DNA from: Massilibacillus massiliensis
GTDB taxonomy: Bacteria > Bacillota > Negativicutes > FLKF01
Length of the DNA: 64,000 nucleotides
Direction of reading: 5' to 3'
Assembly (NCBI RefSeq): GCF_900086705.1
Contig: NZ_LT575483.1
Coordinates: 879,709 to 943,708 of the forward strand
Position numbers and translations under genes: made by a program. Of this stretch, positions 37,671-46,085 are shown one piece after another (the first letter of the stretch is position 1; each line of letters begins with the position of its first letter). The notes beneath the pieces are model-generated. The model saw nothing but the letters and a program-made list of their open reading frames with translations. It was not told the origin of the DNA and searched no databases.

Positions 37671-38957
37671 TTATAGATATCGAATGTAAATATAGATACT
37701 CGATAAAACAATGGATAAGAGCATCAATGGAAAACAGATCATCATATAACGAATGAACGAAAGATGATAGCCTCTCTGTTCTGCCATTCCGGCAACAATA
37801 ATATTCGCACTTGCACCAATTAAAGTCCCATTTCCCCCAAGACAGGCACCTAAAGATAGTGCCCACCATAAAGGCTCTAAATTATCAAATCCTAATACGC
37901 TCATTTCACGAATCATAGGAATCATCGTTGCAACAAAAGGTATATTATCAATAAACGCGGAAGCAATTGCGCTCATCCACAAAATCAACATCGCTGTAAA
38001 CGTCACATTTCCCTGTGTTAACTGCATCATTCCAGCGGCAATTTGCCCAACCACACCAGTTTCCACCAATGCGCCAACTAAAATAAATAATCCAATAAAG
38101 AAAAATATCGCCAACCATTCTACCTTACAGAACACTTTTGTGAGCATTGCTTCATCACGTGCAATCGTAATCGCCATCAAAAAACTTGCACCGGTTAATG
38201 CTGCCGTTGCAGTCTCAATATGTAATAAACTATGCACCAAAAACAACATCATAGTCAACGCTAAAACTGCTAAACATTTTTTCAACAGCGGCATATTTAC
38301 AATTTGATTTTCTTCTCGCATTGCCATAATTTTTTCTTTCAGCTCATCCGTTGTATGTAAACTTTGACGATACACAATTCTTAAGATTGCCAATGTTACA
38401 AACTCAATCACAATGCAAATCAAAGTAAGATTTGATAAAAATGTCATGAAATCAAGCTCAGGTACCGCGCTGCCAATCATAATATTCGGTGGATCACCAA
38501 TCAAAGTTGCAGTACCGCCAATATTTGCTGAAAGGATCTGCGCGATGAGGAATGGTTTCGGAGAAACTTTCAATTGCGAAGTAATACTAAACGTTACCGG
38601 CACTGTCAGCAAAACAGTCGTAACATTATCCAAAAAAGCCGAACAAATCGCTGTAAGTAGACTCAGTGCTACTAAAACCTTAAACGGCTCTCCCTTTACT
38701 TTTTTCGCTGACCAAATTGCTAGATAATTGAATATCCCCGTTTCACTCGTAATATTGACAATAATCATCATGCCAATTAATAATCCAATTGTATTAAAAT
38801 CAATATAACGAAGTGCAGCTTCTTGATTTAAGACGTCCAACAAAAGAATCAAAACGGCACCTGTCAACGCGACCACTGTGCGATGAATTGTCTCTGACAC
38901 AATCAGTGTATAAGCAGCGATGAAAATAACCACTGCCAATATTGCATTACTCTCCAC
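37671..38957 (-). CDS. ArsB/NhaD-type ion transporter
   Basis: About 428 residues and some 11-12 membrane helices of the ion-transporter superfamily. The duplicated hairpin motifs are ICSAFLDNVTTVLLTVPV followed by NIGGTATLIGDPPNIMIG, and IASAFIDNIPFVATMIPM followed by LGGNGTLIGASANIIVAG. These are typical of the ArsB/NhaD/P-protein group. A GTG start at 38957 with GGAAGAAG 8 nt before it is preferred over a frame 46 codons longer. The substrate may be sodium, arsenite or a dicarboxylate. No ars gene is near, so arsenic resistance is unsupported. Confidence 0.85.
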   Translation of the reverse strand: MESNAILAVVIFIAAYTLIVSETIHRTVVALTGAVLILLLDVLNQEAALRYIDFNTIGLLIGMMIIVNITSETGIFNYLAIWSAKKVKGEPFKVLVALSLLTAICSAFLDNVTTVLLTVPVTFSITSQLKVSPKPFLIAQILSANIGGTATLIGDPPNIMIGSAVPELDFMTFLSNLTLICIVIEFVTLAILRIVYRQSLHTTDELKEKIMAMREENQIVNMPLLKKCLAVLALTMMLFLVHSLLHIETATAALTGASFLMAITIARDEAMLTKVFCKVEWLAIFFFIGLFILVGALVETGVVGQIAAGMMQLTQGNVTFTAMLILWMSAIASAFIDNIPFVATMIPMIREMSVLGFDNLEPLWWALSLGACLGGNGTLIGASANIIVAGMAEQRGYHLSFIRYMMICFPLMLLSIVLSSIYIYIRYL

Positions 38958-39136
38958 AACATTCACTTCTTCCAAACAATAAAATTTCTTCTCTATACCC
39001 TCAAAACGAATTTTCTTTCTGCAGAAAAACGTATCATCTATGGCACACCCACGTAAAAACAATAAAATGCTTCCATATAAAACATGGCTAACCATATCAA
39101 AGCACTTATGCTAGATCCGTTAGCCATAGAATCATA

Positions 39137-39451
39137 CTATTTATTTTTTTTCTTGCTTGCAACCGCTGAAAGTACAATCTTCTTTCCTTCGCGTGTTACT
39201 TTCAGATCATACTCAACTAAACCTTCTTTAAATAAATCCAGCTTTAAGTCCAATAAAGCCTTCCCTATTTTTTCTTGAAGTTCCTTTGTCAAAAAAGCTG
39301 TTGATAAATCTTCTTTTTCTTTTTTCTTATGTATTGCTGGTTTATCTTCTATCTGAGTGTCGGCTTCCAGAAAAGTATGCTCAAATGTTTTTTCTTCTTT
39401 AAATCCAACAAACATTTCTTTATCACTTAAATTTTTTGGTATCTTTGCCAT
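39137..39451 (-). CDS. Small charged protein of unknown function
   Basis: A 104-residue Lys/Glu-rich protein. The first half looks disordered (FKEEKTFEHTFLEADTQIEDKPAIHKKKEKEDL); the second half predicts a helix (LTKELQEKIGKALLDLKLDLFKEG) and beta strands (VEYDLKVTREGKKIVLSAV). I recognise no family. It follows glnS by 78 nt on the same strand. A ribosome site (GGGGAAG) precedes the ATG, which supports it being real. Confidence 0.6.
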   Translation of the reverse strand: MAKIPKNLSDKEMFVGFKEEKTFEHTFLEADTQIEDKPAIHKKKEKEDLSTAFLTKELQEKIGKALLDLKLDLFKEGLVEYDLKVTREGKKIVLSAVASKKKNK

Positions 39452-39529
39452 ACGCTTCCCCTCTCTCCCTCAAAAATTCATGGGAAAGTTTCTGCCGGCA
39501 GAAACTTACGCTTCTCGAAAAATTTATAT

Positions 39530-41209
39530 TTAACTTTTATTTGCTTTGGCCCAAGAATCACGCAGTCCAACAATTCGATTAAAGACCAATTTCTCTTTTG
39601 TAGAATCCTTATCTACACAAAAATATCCCTGACGTAAGAACTGATAACGTGTACCTGGAGCTGCCCACGCGATACTTGGCTCCACCATACAATTTGCAAT
39701 CACTTCCAAGGAGTTTTTATTAATTGTACGCATGAAATCAGCAGTATCCGTTTCTTCATCTTCATTTAGCAATAAATAATCATATAAACGTACTTCCGCT
39801 TTTATGGAATGTTTCGCCGAAACCCAATGAAGTGTTCCCTTTACCTTGCGTCCACTGTTTCCCTTGCTGCCGCTTTTTGTATCCGCATCATACTTGCAGT
39901 GAAGTTCTATGATATTTCCATTTTCATCTTTGATAACTTCTTCACATTGAATAATATATGCATTTTTCAGCCGAACTTCTCCACCTGGTTTTAAACGGAA
40001 AAATTTCTTCGGCGCTTCTTCCATAAAATCTTCTTGCTCGATATAAATTTCACGACCAAACGGCATATAACGTTTTGCTGTAGAATGCGGATGATTTTCA
40101 GCAATCACATACTCTACCTGATCTTCAGGGTAATTTGTGATGATAACCTTTAACGGATGTAAAACTGCCATAACACGGTCTGCACGATCATTTAAATCTT
40201 CACGGATACAATGTTCAAGCATTGCAACATCCACTAAACTATTACTCTTTGCCACACCAATCCGTTCACAAAAATCACGAATTGATTCTGCTGTGTAACC
40301 ACGCCGACGAAGACCAGAAATGGTTGGCATACGAGGATCGTCCCATCCGGATACCACACCTTCTTCTACAAGCATTCTTAATTTTCTTTTACTCATTACA
40401 CTATTTGTTAGATTCAATCTCGCAAATTCAATTTGCTTTGGTCTTGTATTCTGATCAAAACCAAGTGCTTCTAAGGTCCAGTCATAAAGAGGACGATGAT
40501 CCTCAAACTCTAATGTACAAATCGAATGCGTAATGCCTTCAATTGCATCTGAAATTGGATGTGCATAATCATACATCGGATAAATACACCATGCATCCCC
40601 TGTACGATGATGTATTGTATGAGAAATACGATAAATGACAGGATCACGCATGTTCATATTAGGCGAAGACATATCGATCTTTGCTCTGAGCACACGTTCA
40701 CCATCTTTAAACTCACCATTTTTCATCCGCATGAATAAATCAAGATTTTCCTCTACACTACGGTTACGATATGGACTTTCTTTGCCAGGTTCGGTTAAAG
40801 TCCCACGATATTCACGCATCTCAGTTGCTGTTAAATCACATACATAAGCTTTTCCAGCCTTGATTAACTCAATTGTAGCATCAAATATTTTCGGGAAATA
40901 ATTCGATGCATAGAACATCCTGTCTCCCCAATCAAAACCTAACCATTTGACATCTTCCTGGATGGAGTCCACATACTCTACGTCTTCCTTAGTAGGATTT
41001 GTATCATCAAACCGTAGATTGCAAAGTCCCTGATTATGCATCGCTAGTCCAAAGTTTAAGCAAATTGATTTTGCATGACCAATATGTAAATAGCCATTTG
41101 GTTCCGGCGGAAAACGGGTATGAATACCTTCACTATATTTTCCATTCTTTAAGTCTTCATCAATAATGTTTTGTACAAAATTTGAAGTTATTGCAGTACT
41201 CTCTGACAT
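39530..41209 (-). CDS. glnS: Glutaminyl-tRNA synthetase
   Basis: The 559 residues form a class I synthetase. The HIGH motif is in [18 protein letters not shown] (near residue 41-44) and VMSKRKL (near 270) is the KMSKS-type loop. The catalytic part has [12 protein letters not shown] and [38 protein letters not shown], which favours GlnRS over GluRS, and a C-terminal anticodon-binding beta-barrel is present. It charges tRNA-Gln directly. Most Bacillota lack this enzyme and use GatCAB, so it is informative about lineage. Confidence 0.95.
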   Translation of the reverse strand: MSESTAITSNFVQNIIDEDLKNGKYSEGIHTRFPPEPNGYLHIGHAKSICLNFGLAMHNQGLCNLRFDDTNPTKEDVEYVDSIQEDVKWLGFDWGDRMFYASNYFPKIFDATIELIKAGKAYVCDLTATEMREYRGTLTEPGKESPYRNRSVEENLDLFMRMKNGEFKDGERVLRAKIDMSSPNMNMRDPVIYRISHTIHHRTGDAWCIYPMYDYAHPISDAIEGITHSICTLEFEDHRPLYDWTLEALGFDQNTRPKQIEFARLNLTNSVMSKRKLRMLVEEGVVSGWDDPRMPTISGLRRRGYTAESIRDFCERIGVAKSNSLVDVAMLEHCIREDLNDRADRVMAVLHPLKVIITNYPEDQVEYVIAENHPHSTAKRYMPFGREIYIEQEDFMEEAPKKFFRLKPGGEVRLKNAYIIQCEEVIKDENGNIIELHCKYDADTKSGSKGNSGRKVKGTLHWVSAKHSIKAEVRLYDYLLLNEDEETDTADFMRTINKNSLEVIANCMVEPSIAWAAPGTRYQFLRQGYFCVDKDSTKEKLVFNRIVGLRDSWAKANKS

Positions 41210-41343
41210 AAAACTTACCCCTTTATGATTTATCTATTCACTTCAAAAGTAATCCTAAGTTATAAAATATTCCAATATGTAATTAAATATACAAATAGTT
41301 TATATTCGTCTTTTTATTACATATTCCTTCTTTATACTAGATT

Positions 41344-42108
41344 TTAGCCTAAAAAGTGTTGCTCTGATAAGCTGATTCTTGTTTTTATATACGTATTTAA
41401 GTTCTCAATCCCCTTTTTTGTTATCTCATTTTCAGGTAAACACTTTATAATATTCTCAATATGTTTACGCGCAAGCAATTGGCGAATTGTCCAAGCAAAA
41501 TACATATTATATACCCAAAGTAATCTTACCAATTTACGATCATCCTGCGTTTTGATATCAGAATAATCACATTGTATTCCTTCTAAAAAACTTTTCATAA
41601 ATTTATCACTATATCCGCTTCCGTCAGAAGGAATCAAAGTTGGTTCAAGAACGCGATAAATATCTAATTTATCCGCATCACGAATTATTTTAGCAAAAAG
41701 ATAAGCACGTTCATTCTCTGTATTCTGTATTTCAATCGCGTTATGATTTGCAATCGCGAACTCAAATATTTCACGATCCTCCGAACTCAACTGACGCAGT
41801 AAAGTTAAATTCTTAATTTCTTTCAATCCAAGTAACGCATGATTCTCTGACAATCGATCATTAAAAGTCTGATAAATACTATATTGTTTAAATCTTCCGA
41901 TATCATGAAACAAACCTATGATCATTGCTAAGATTTCATCATGTGTACTCAACTTCAGCACTTTGGCAAGCGATTTGCAATTTTGAATTACATAGTTCGT
42001 ATGTTCTTGCTTTAGTATAATATTTGCTTGAATATTTTCTTCTGATGTATAAAATGACTGAATATAAGACTCTGTCCAAACAAGCATGTCCTGAAACAAA
42101 TCTTTCAA
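41344..42108 (-). CDS. HD-domain phosphohydrolase
   Basis: The 254 residues contain an HD domain: HTNYVIQNCKSLAKVL supplies the first His, LFHDIGRFKQY the HD pair, and IIRDADKLDIYRVL the last Asp. The family hydrolyses phosphate esters of nucleotides or related molecules; this subfamily's substrate is unknown. The start is TTG with GGAGGTG upstream. It stands alone, next to repeat element A. Confidence 0.75.
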   Translation of the reverse strand: MKDLFQDMLVWTESYIQSFYTSEENIQANIILKQEHTNYVIQNCKSLAKVLKLSTHDEILAMIIGLFHDIGRFKQYSIYQTFNDRLSENHALLGLKEIKNLTLLRQLSSEDREIFEFAIANHNAIEIQNTENERAYLFAKIIRDADKLDIYRVLEPTLIPSDGSGYSDKFMKSFLEGIQCDYSDIKTQDDRKLVRLLWVYNMYFAWTIRQLLARKHIENIIKCLPENEITKKGIENLNTYIKTRISLSEQHFLG

Positions 42109-42190
42109 TACTTACACCTCCCACCATATACTCACCACAGGGATTTTAGCAATGTGAATATAAGGGGCTTTCACACTAAAATAAAGTAAC

Positions 42191-42340
42191 TTTTCTTTTC
42201 GTACCTGGTCTTTTCCGGAAAGCTACGTTCCGAAGGATGAAAAATAATCGGCTTACGTTAAGAAATCCGTTTGTTTGAGCGAAGCGAGTTAAGGATTTTA
42301 GTAAACCGGTTATTTTTCAAGTAGCTTGGAGGTTTAAGGC
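42191..42340 (+). repeat. Structured repeat element, copy A
   Basis: About 150 bp shared with copy B at 43582-43729 in the opposite orientation. The core is an 18-bp stem (42239-42256 with 42301-42318; one mismatch and one G-T pair) plus an inner AATCC/GGATT stem (42264-42268 with 42293-42297). The loop sequence around GTTTGTTTGAGCGAAGC is identical in both copies. It lies 3' of tcdA. A further 10-bp hairpin GTTCTTTTGG/CCAAAAGAAC is at 42352-42377. Confidence 0.85.
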
Positions 42341-42457
42341 CTAGCTTTTTGGTTCTTTTGGGCAATGCCAAAAGAACATCTATTCGCTTATTCTTCCATT
42401 AAGATTTTTATAAGTACAAATCTAGATGCAACAGCGCCCGTTACGAGCGTTGTATGC

Positions 42458-43183
42458 CTATTTCTTTAAACGATCAAATACGATATCTTTAATGACTTCT
42501 CCGGCAATAATTAAACCTACAACAGATGGCACGAAGGCGATACTTCCCGGACAATCGGCCTGTACCATTTCACCTTGCTCATTTTTCATCATTGGAACCA
42601 ATGGTTGTTCTTTAGAATAAACGACTTTTAACGTATCAATGCCACGTTTTTTTAATTCACGGCGCATGACTTTTGCCAAAGGACAAACCGATGTTTTCTT
42701 TATATCAGCAACTTGAAACCTGGTTGGATCTAATTTATTGCCTGCACCCATGCTGCTGATCAACGGAATTTTGCGTTCCGTTGTCTGCACCGCCAAATCA
42801 ATTTTTGCGGTTACATTATCAATTGCATCCACAACATAATCTAAATCATCTTTCAAAAAATCATCTGCCATACCTGGTAAGTAAAACTCTTGCCGTACCT
42901 CGATCTTAATATCAGGTGCAATCGCAAGCACACGCTCGCGCATAACTTCTACTTTCGATTGACCGACAGTCAAAGTTGTCGCAGGAAGCTGCCGATTCAC
43001 ATTACTGATAGAAATATCATCTTTATCAACAAGCACTAAATGCCCCGCCCCAGAACGAGCCAATGCCTCTACAACAAAACTGCCAACCCCTCCGACTCCA
43101 AACACCATGACTTTACTGTTTTTAAGTTTTGTAATCCCTTCATTGCCTAATAATAATTCTGTTCTTGTTAATCTATGTTCCAT
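42458..43183 (-). CDS. tcdA: tRNA threonylcarbamoyladenosine dehydratase
   Basis: A 241-residue E1-like (ThiF fold) enzyme. VFGVGGVGSFVVEALARSGAGHLVLVDKDDISISNVNRQ binds ATP, and SSMGAGNKLDPTRFQVADIKKTSVCPLAKVMRRELKKRGI is diagnostic of TcdA/CsdL. It uses ATP to cyclise t6A at position 37 of tRNAs reading ANN codons to ct6A. AGGTGATAAGAA precedes the ATG. It lies between the two copies of the structured repeat. Confidence 0.93.
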   Translation of the reverse strand: MEHRLTRTELLLGNEGITKLKNSKVMVFGVGGVGSFVVEALARSGAGHLVLVDKDDISISNVNRQLPATTLTVGQSKVEVMRERVLAIAPDIKIEVRQEFYLPGMADDFLKDDLDYVVDAIDNVTAKIDLAVQTTERKIPLISSMGAGNKLDPTRFQVADIKKTSVCPLAKVMRRELKKRGIDTLKVVYSKEQPLVPMMKNEQGEMVQADCPGSIAFVPSVVGLIIAGEVIKDIVFDRLKK

Positions 43184-43311
43184 TTCTTATCACCTACATT
43201 ATTAAAATTACTGTATTCTTTGTCATTGTATCATAAATGTCAGCGCCAGCAAATTTCTCTCCAGCCCAATTGCCCGTTTTTTCTATAAAGTTCCCATGTG
43301 CGTTATGATTA

Positions 43312-43322
43312 CATAGTATAAT
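43312..43322 (+). promoter_or_regulatory. Candidate -10 element(s) before the small peptide gene
   Basis: A perfect TATAAT (43317-43322) overlaps CATAGTATA (43312-43320), which fits the sigma-K/sigma-E -10 CATAnnnTA. No convincing -35 is visible for either, so the sigma factor cannot be decided. Confidence 0.35.
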
Positions 43323-43364
43323 AATAGCTTCAAATCTTTATACACAAAAAAGAAGGTGAAAAAT

Positions 43365-43577
43365 TTGGAACCTTATGAAAATCCCGAACTCATTGACTGG
43401 GATGAAACAATACCCCCGAACAGTCGAGCTTTTGGCTTTTTACCCATTTTTGCACTTGGCTCATTATCAAGCGCCACTCTGCTAAGCGTGAGCGGTGGAA
43501 ATTTCAATTGTAAACCTCGCTGGCGAGATTACTATACTTGTTCACCCAGATATATCTGTTATCCAAGGCCTTACTAA
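43365..43577 (+). CDS. Small peptide with Cys/Tyr/Arg-rich tail, unknown
   Basis: A 70-residue product starting at TTG, with AGAAGG 8 nt upstream. An acidic Pro-containing head (EPYENPELIDWDETIPPNSRA) leads to a small hydrophobic stretch (FGFLPIFALGSLSSATLLSVSGG). The tail, FNCKPRWRDYYTCSPRYICYPRPY, has three Cys spaced by 9 and 5 residues. I recognise no family. It could be a spore-coat or surface peptide, or a modified-peptide precursor; no maturation gene is visible. The good ribosome site and Arg/Tyr/Cys bias support a real gene. Confidence 0.55.
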   Translation: MEPYENPELIDWDETIPPNSRAFGFLPIFALGSLSSATLLSVSGGNFNCKPRWRDYYTCSPRYICYPRPY

Positions 43578-43581
43578 TTAG

Positions 43582-43729
43582 CATGGCCCTCCAGAATACT
43601 TGAAAAAAGACCAACTTACTAAAATCCTAAACGTGCTTCGCTCAAACAAACGGATTTCTTAACGTAAGTTGATCTTTTTTCATCTTTCGGAACGCATCTT
43701 GCCAGAAAGTCCGGAGAACGAAAACAAAA
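43582..43729 (-). repeat. Structured repeat element, copy B
   Basis: The inverted copy of element A. Its core stem (43602-43619 with 43664-43681) pairs at all 18 positions with one G-T. Compared with A, four base pairs have changed on both sides at once, so pairing is kept while sequence is not. It lies just 3' of the small peptide gene and convergent to ybaK. Confidence 0.85.
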
Positions 43730-43762
43730 GTTCCCGAATTTTTTAGCTGACAATCCGTATTT

Positions 43763-44239
43763 TTATAAGATTATTTTACAAACATCAATCCATGCATTAC
43801 TTTTTGCATAAATAAAAAGTTCATCGCAAGTTAACTCAATTGCACTATTACTGCTGCCACAGGCAGGGAATATTGTGTCAAAACGCTGCAAAGAAACATC
43901 TGTATATACTTTTGTACTCGGATGTTCAATTGCAAATGGACAGACCCCGCCAATCGCATGTCCCGTTAGCTCAATTACTTTATCAGCGTCTAACATCTTT
44001 GCTTTAATGCCAAACTGTTGCTTAAATTTAGCATTATCGATTTTCATATCACCAGCAGTTGCTATCAAAATACAGCCGCCGTTTCCATCATGAAAAGAAA
44101 TTGTTTTCGCGATTCTTGCTGGAATTACACCGGCTGCTTCTGCAGCCAACAAAACGGTCGCACTGGATTGTTCAAATTCTATAACTCTATGCCCCGCATC
44201 CCATTGCTTCAAATAGTTTTTTACTTTTTCTACTGACAT
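43763..44239 (-). CDS. YbaK/ProX-type aminoacyl-tRNA deacylase
   Basis: The 158 residues match the YbaK/EbsC fold: ARIAKTISFHDGNGGCILIATAGDMKIDNAKFKQQFG, then GHAIGGVCPFAIEHPSTKVYTDVSLQRFDTIFPACGSSNSAIEL. These proteins hydrolyse mischarged aminoacyl-tRNAs such as Cys- or Ala-tRNA-Pro. Which one is cleared here cannot be told. It follows the metallophosphoesterase by 16 nt and probably shares its transcript. Confidence 0.88.
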   Translation of the reverse strand: MSVEKVKNYLKQWDAGHRVIEFEQSSATVLLAAEAAGVIPARIAKTISFHDGNGGCILIATAGDMKIDNAKFKQQFGIKAKMLDADKVIELTGHAIGGVCPFAIEHPSTKVYTDVSLQRFDTIFPACGSSNSAIELTCDELFIYAKSNAWIDVCKIIL

Positions 44240-44255
44240 TGCTTCATTCTTCCCT

Positions 44256-45431
44256 CTATTTTGTTTTTAATGTAAATATAGCTACTTCAGCCGGACATCC
44301 TATCCGGAACGGAAACCAACTGCCTGCTCCGGTGCTGACATACCCATACTGCTGCTCTGTTTTATACATTCCACGCATGTATTTATATCGTACAGGCAAT
44401 AACGACTGACCCAAAATTGCAATCTGCCCCCCATGCGTATGTCCGGTTAAAGTAAGATCAATCCCCTGCTCGTAAGCAGCATCAATACACCCGGGATGAT
44501 GGCTCAACAAAACCTTTGTTGCATCAGCCGGTACGGCTTCCATTGCCTGTTCTGTCATATCCTTGCATTTCTGAATTTGTGCTTGTCCTTCATCCGCCCA
44601 CGGGTAATCTACCCCAAGAAGATAAAGTGGACGCTTCGCCTCGACTAATACTTCACTACGATTTCTCAATATCGTAACTTTACTCGCATTTAATGCTTGT
44701 TCAATTTTCGCGAAATTTCTAAAATACTCATGATTTCCCCATGAAAAATAAATGCCCTTCTGGAATGCCGGTGCATATTCATTCAAGACGTCGACGGTCT
44801 GTTCTATCACTCCAACTTCATCAATCAAATCACCCGTAATAACAAGTACATCTGGGTTTTCTGCCTTAAGCCGGTCTAAAATCAATCTAAATTTACGAAC
44901 AGAAAAAAACATACCAATATGGGCATCGCTGATTTGTGCAATTTTAAAATTTTCTAAAGATGGATCCAAATTTTGCAAAAGAATATCGTGTTTTAATACT
45001 TCTACCTGTCTACTTCCATAAAGTGCTCCATAGGAACTCATGCCTACAGAAGCCAGCGGTAATGAAACCGCAATGCCTTTAATCAATCTACGTCTTGTCA
45101 TATCTACCTCCACGGTTTGATCACTAAAAAATTTGGAAATAGCTTTCTTTACGATATAACAAACTGGCAGCAACAACAGTACAAAAATTTGCGACATAAA
45201 CCAAATCACAGTTACCTCTACAAATATGCCCGAAAACGAGTACATATCAAATCTGCCGCGGCCAAAAACAAGACCAATAAAAGCAATAAAATTCAAACAC
45301 CAATAGATCTTTTTAAGTTTTACTTCGCGATAGAATGGAAATACTCGCATTGCTAATGTAATAGACAAATAAGAAATCAACATCATAACTAGCATAATAC
45401 TAAATAAAAAATAAATTGACGGACCTTTCAC
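44256..45431 (-). CDS. Membrane-anchored metallophosphoesterase
   Basis: About 391 residues. Four N-terminal membrane helices (about 1-115) lead to a calcineurin-like domain with all metal motifs: ISDAHIG, VITGDLIDEV, WGNHEYF, LLSHHPG and LTGHTHGGQ. This layout is like YkuE/YaeI, which act on phospholipid-linked substrates; the domain probably faces the outside or the membrane surface. A GTG start at 45431 with TGGAGG 5 nt upstream is preferred over an ATG five codons earlier that contains this ribosome site. Confidence 0.87.
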   Translation of the reverse strand: MKGPSIYFLFSIMLVMMLISYLSITLAMRVFPFYREVKLKKIYWCLNFIAFIGLVFGRGRFDMYSFSGIFVEVTVIWFMSQIFVLLLLPVCYIVKKAISKFFSDQTVEVDMTRRRLIKGIAVSLPLASVGMSSYGALYGSRQVEVLKHDILLQNLDPSLENFKIAQISDAHIGMFFSVRKFRLILDRLKAENPDVLVITGDLIDEVGVIEQTVDVLNEYAPAFQKGIYFSWGNHEYFRNFAKIEQALNASKVTILRNRSEVLVEAKRPLYLLGVDYPWADEGQAQIQKCKDMTEQAMEAVPADATKVLLSHHPGCIDAAYEQGIDLTLTGHTHGGQIAILGQSLLPVRYKYMRGMYKTEQQYGYVSTGAGSWFPFRIGCPAEVAIFTLKTK

Positions 45432-45534
45432 AGTGACCTCCAGCATTATAACATTATTTTTATTATGTTCAAAATAAAAAAAAACATCAAAGAATTACAT
45501 ATTTTATTATATAGCAACTTAAACAATCTATCAT

Positions 45535-45575
45535 CAAAAATTTCAAAAAAAGAGAATCGACCAAAGTCGATTCTA
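45535..45575 (-). terminator. Terminator of the 79-residue gene
   Basis: On the minus strand, AGAATCGAC and GTCGATTCT (45574-45566 with 45561-45553) are followed by CTTTTTTTG. Confidence 0.9.
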
Positions 45576-45628
45576 GATTGTGAACTATAATTTTAGTGTA
45601 TTTTTTAATGTTACGTACTTGTTTTAGA

Positions 45629-45868
45629 TTAAACTTCACCACGTAGATGAGCCAGTTCAGCTTGTTTCTCACAATAATACCATCTAACCGAATTACCGAT
45701 AGCACAACGGACTGCATCTAGCTTGCCTTGCTGGGCAAGTTTCTTTAACCTACATGCATCAAAACCACTGACTGATAAATAACTTGCGGAAATGAAACCT
45801 CCCCTTTTCAAAAGACTGCGATAGCTGCTGCTATCCTTACGGTCCATTTCAATGTTTTTTATTGCCAT
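45629..45868 (-). CDS. Small protein, possibly HTH-like, unknown
   Basis: A 79-residue basic protein. The segment FISASYLSVSGFDACRLKKLAQQGKLDAVRCAIGNSVRWYY reads like a short helix-turn-helix of the excisionase/MerR type with a wing, but the match is weak. The ATG at 45868 has GGGGGGAG 6 nt upstream; an earlier Met at 45925 does not. It has its own terminator. No phage or plasmid genes are near, so it may be a stand-alone small DNA-binding protein. Confidence 0.6.
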   Translation of the reverse strand: MAIKNIEMDRKDSSSYRSLLKRGGFISASYLSVSGFDACRLKKLAQQGKLDAVRCAIGNSVRWYYCEKQAELAHLRGEV

Positions 45869-46027
45869 AAAAGCTCCCCCCATCAATCTATGTGAGATAA
45901 ATTTACAGCTCAACTGTGATGACACCTACATTATAATACATTATTGTAAATTTGTACACTATTTTTTTACTTTTCCTAGTTCCTGCTTAGCTTCATATAC
46001 TGATGCTTTGATACTGAATGACATAAA

Positions 46028-46070
46028 GAAAAGTACCCGCTGATAAACATGATCCAGCAAAGTACTTTTC
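46028..46070 (-). terminator. Terminator of the chemoreceptor gene
   Basis: On the minus strand, GAAAAGTAC (46070-46062) pairs with GTACTTTTC (46036-46028), with an inner GCTG/CAGC stem, and TTTATG follows. Confidence 0.65.
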
Positions 46071-46085
46071 TTAAAAACTTCTCTA

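Noticed and set aside
37671-38957. Arsenite efflux pump
   Set aside because: The family includes sodium and dicarboxylate carriers, and no arsenic gene is nearby, so the specific name is not supported.
41210-41343. A T-box in front of glnS
   Set aside because: The gap is short and contains neither the T-box core nor a leader terminator.
42239-42318. Element A as an ordinary terminator of tcdA
   Set aside because: The loop is long and invariant between copies, the T run is within the stem, and more than 100 bp of flanking sequence is also shared, which a simple terminator does not explain.
42458-43577. A RiPP system formed by the ThiF-fold protein and the small Cys peptide
   Set aside because: The ThiF-fold protein carries the full set of TcdA motifs and is a tRNA-modifying enzyme; no other maturation or export gene is present.
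45487-45717. A 76-residue minus-strand frame after the 79-residue gene
   Set aside because: It covers that gene's end and a clear terminator in another frame.
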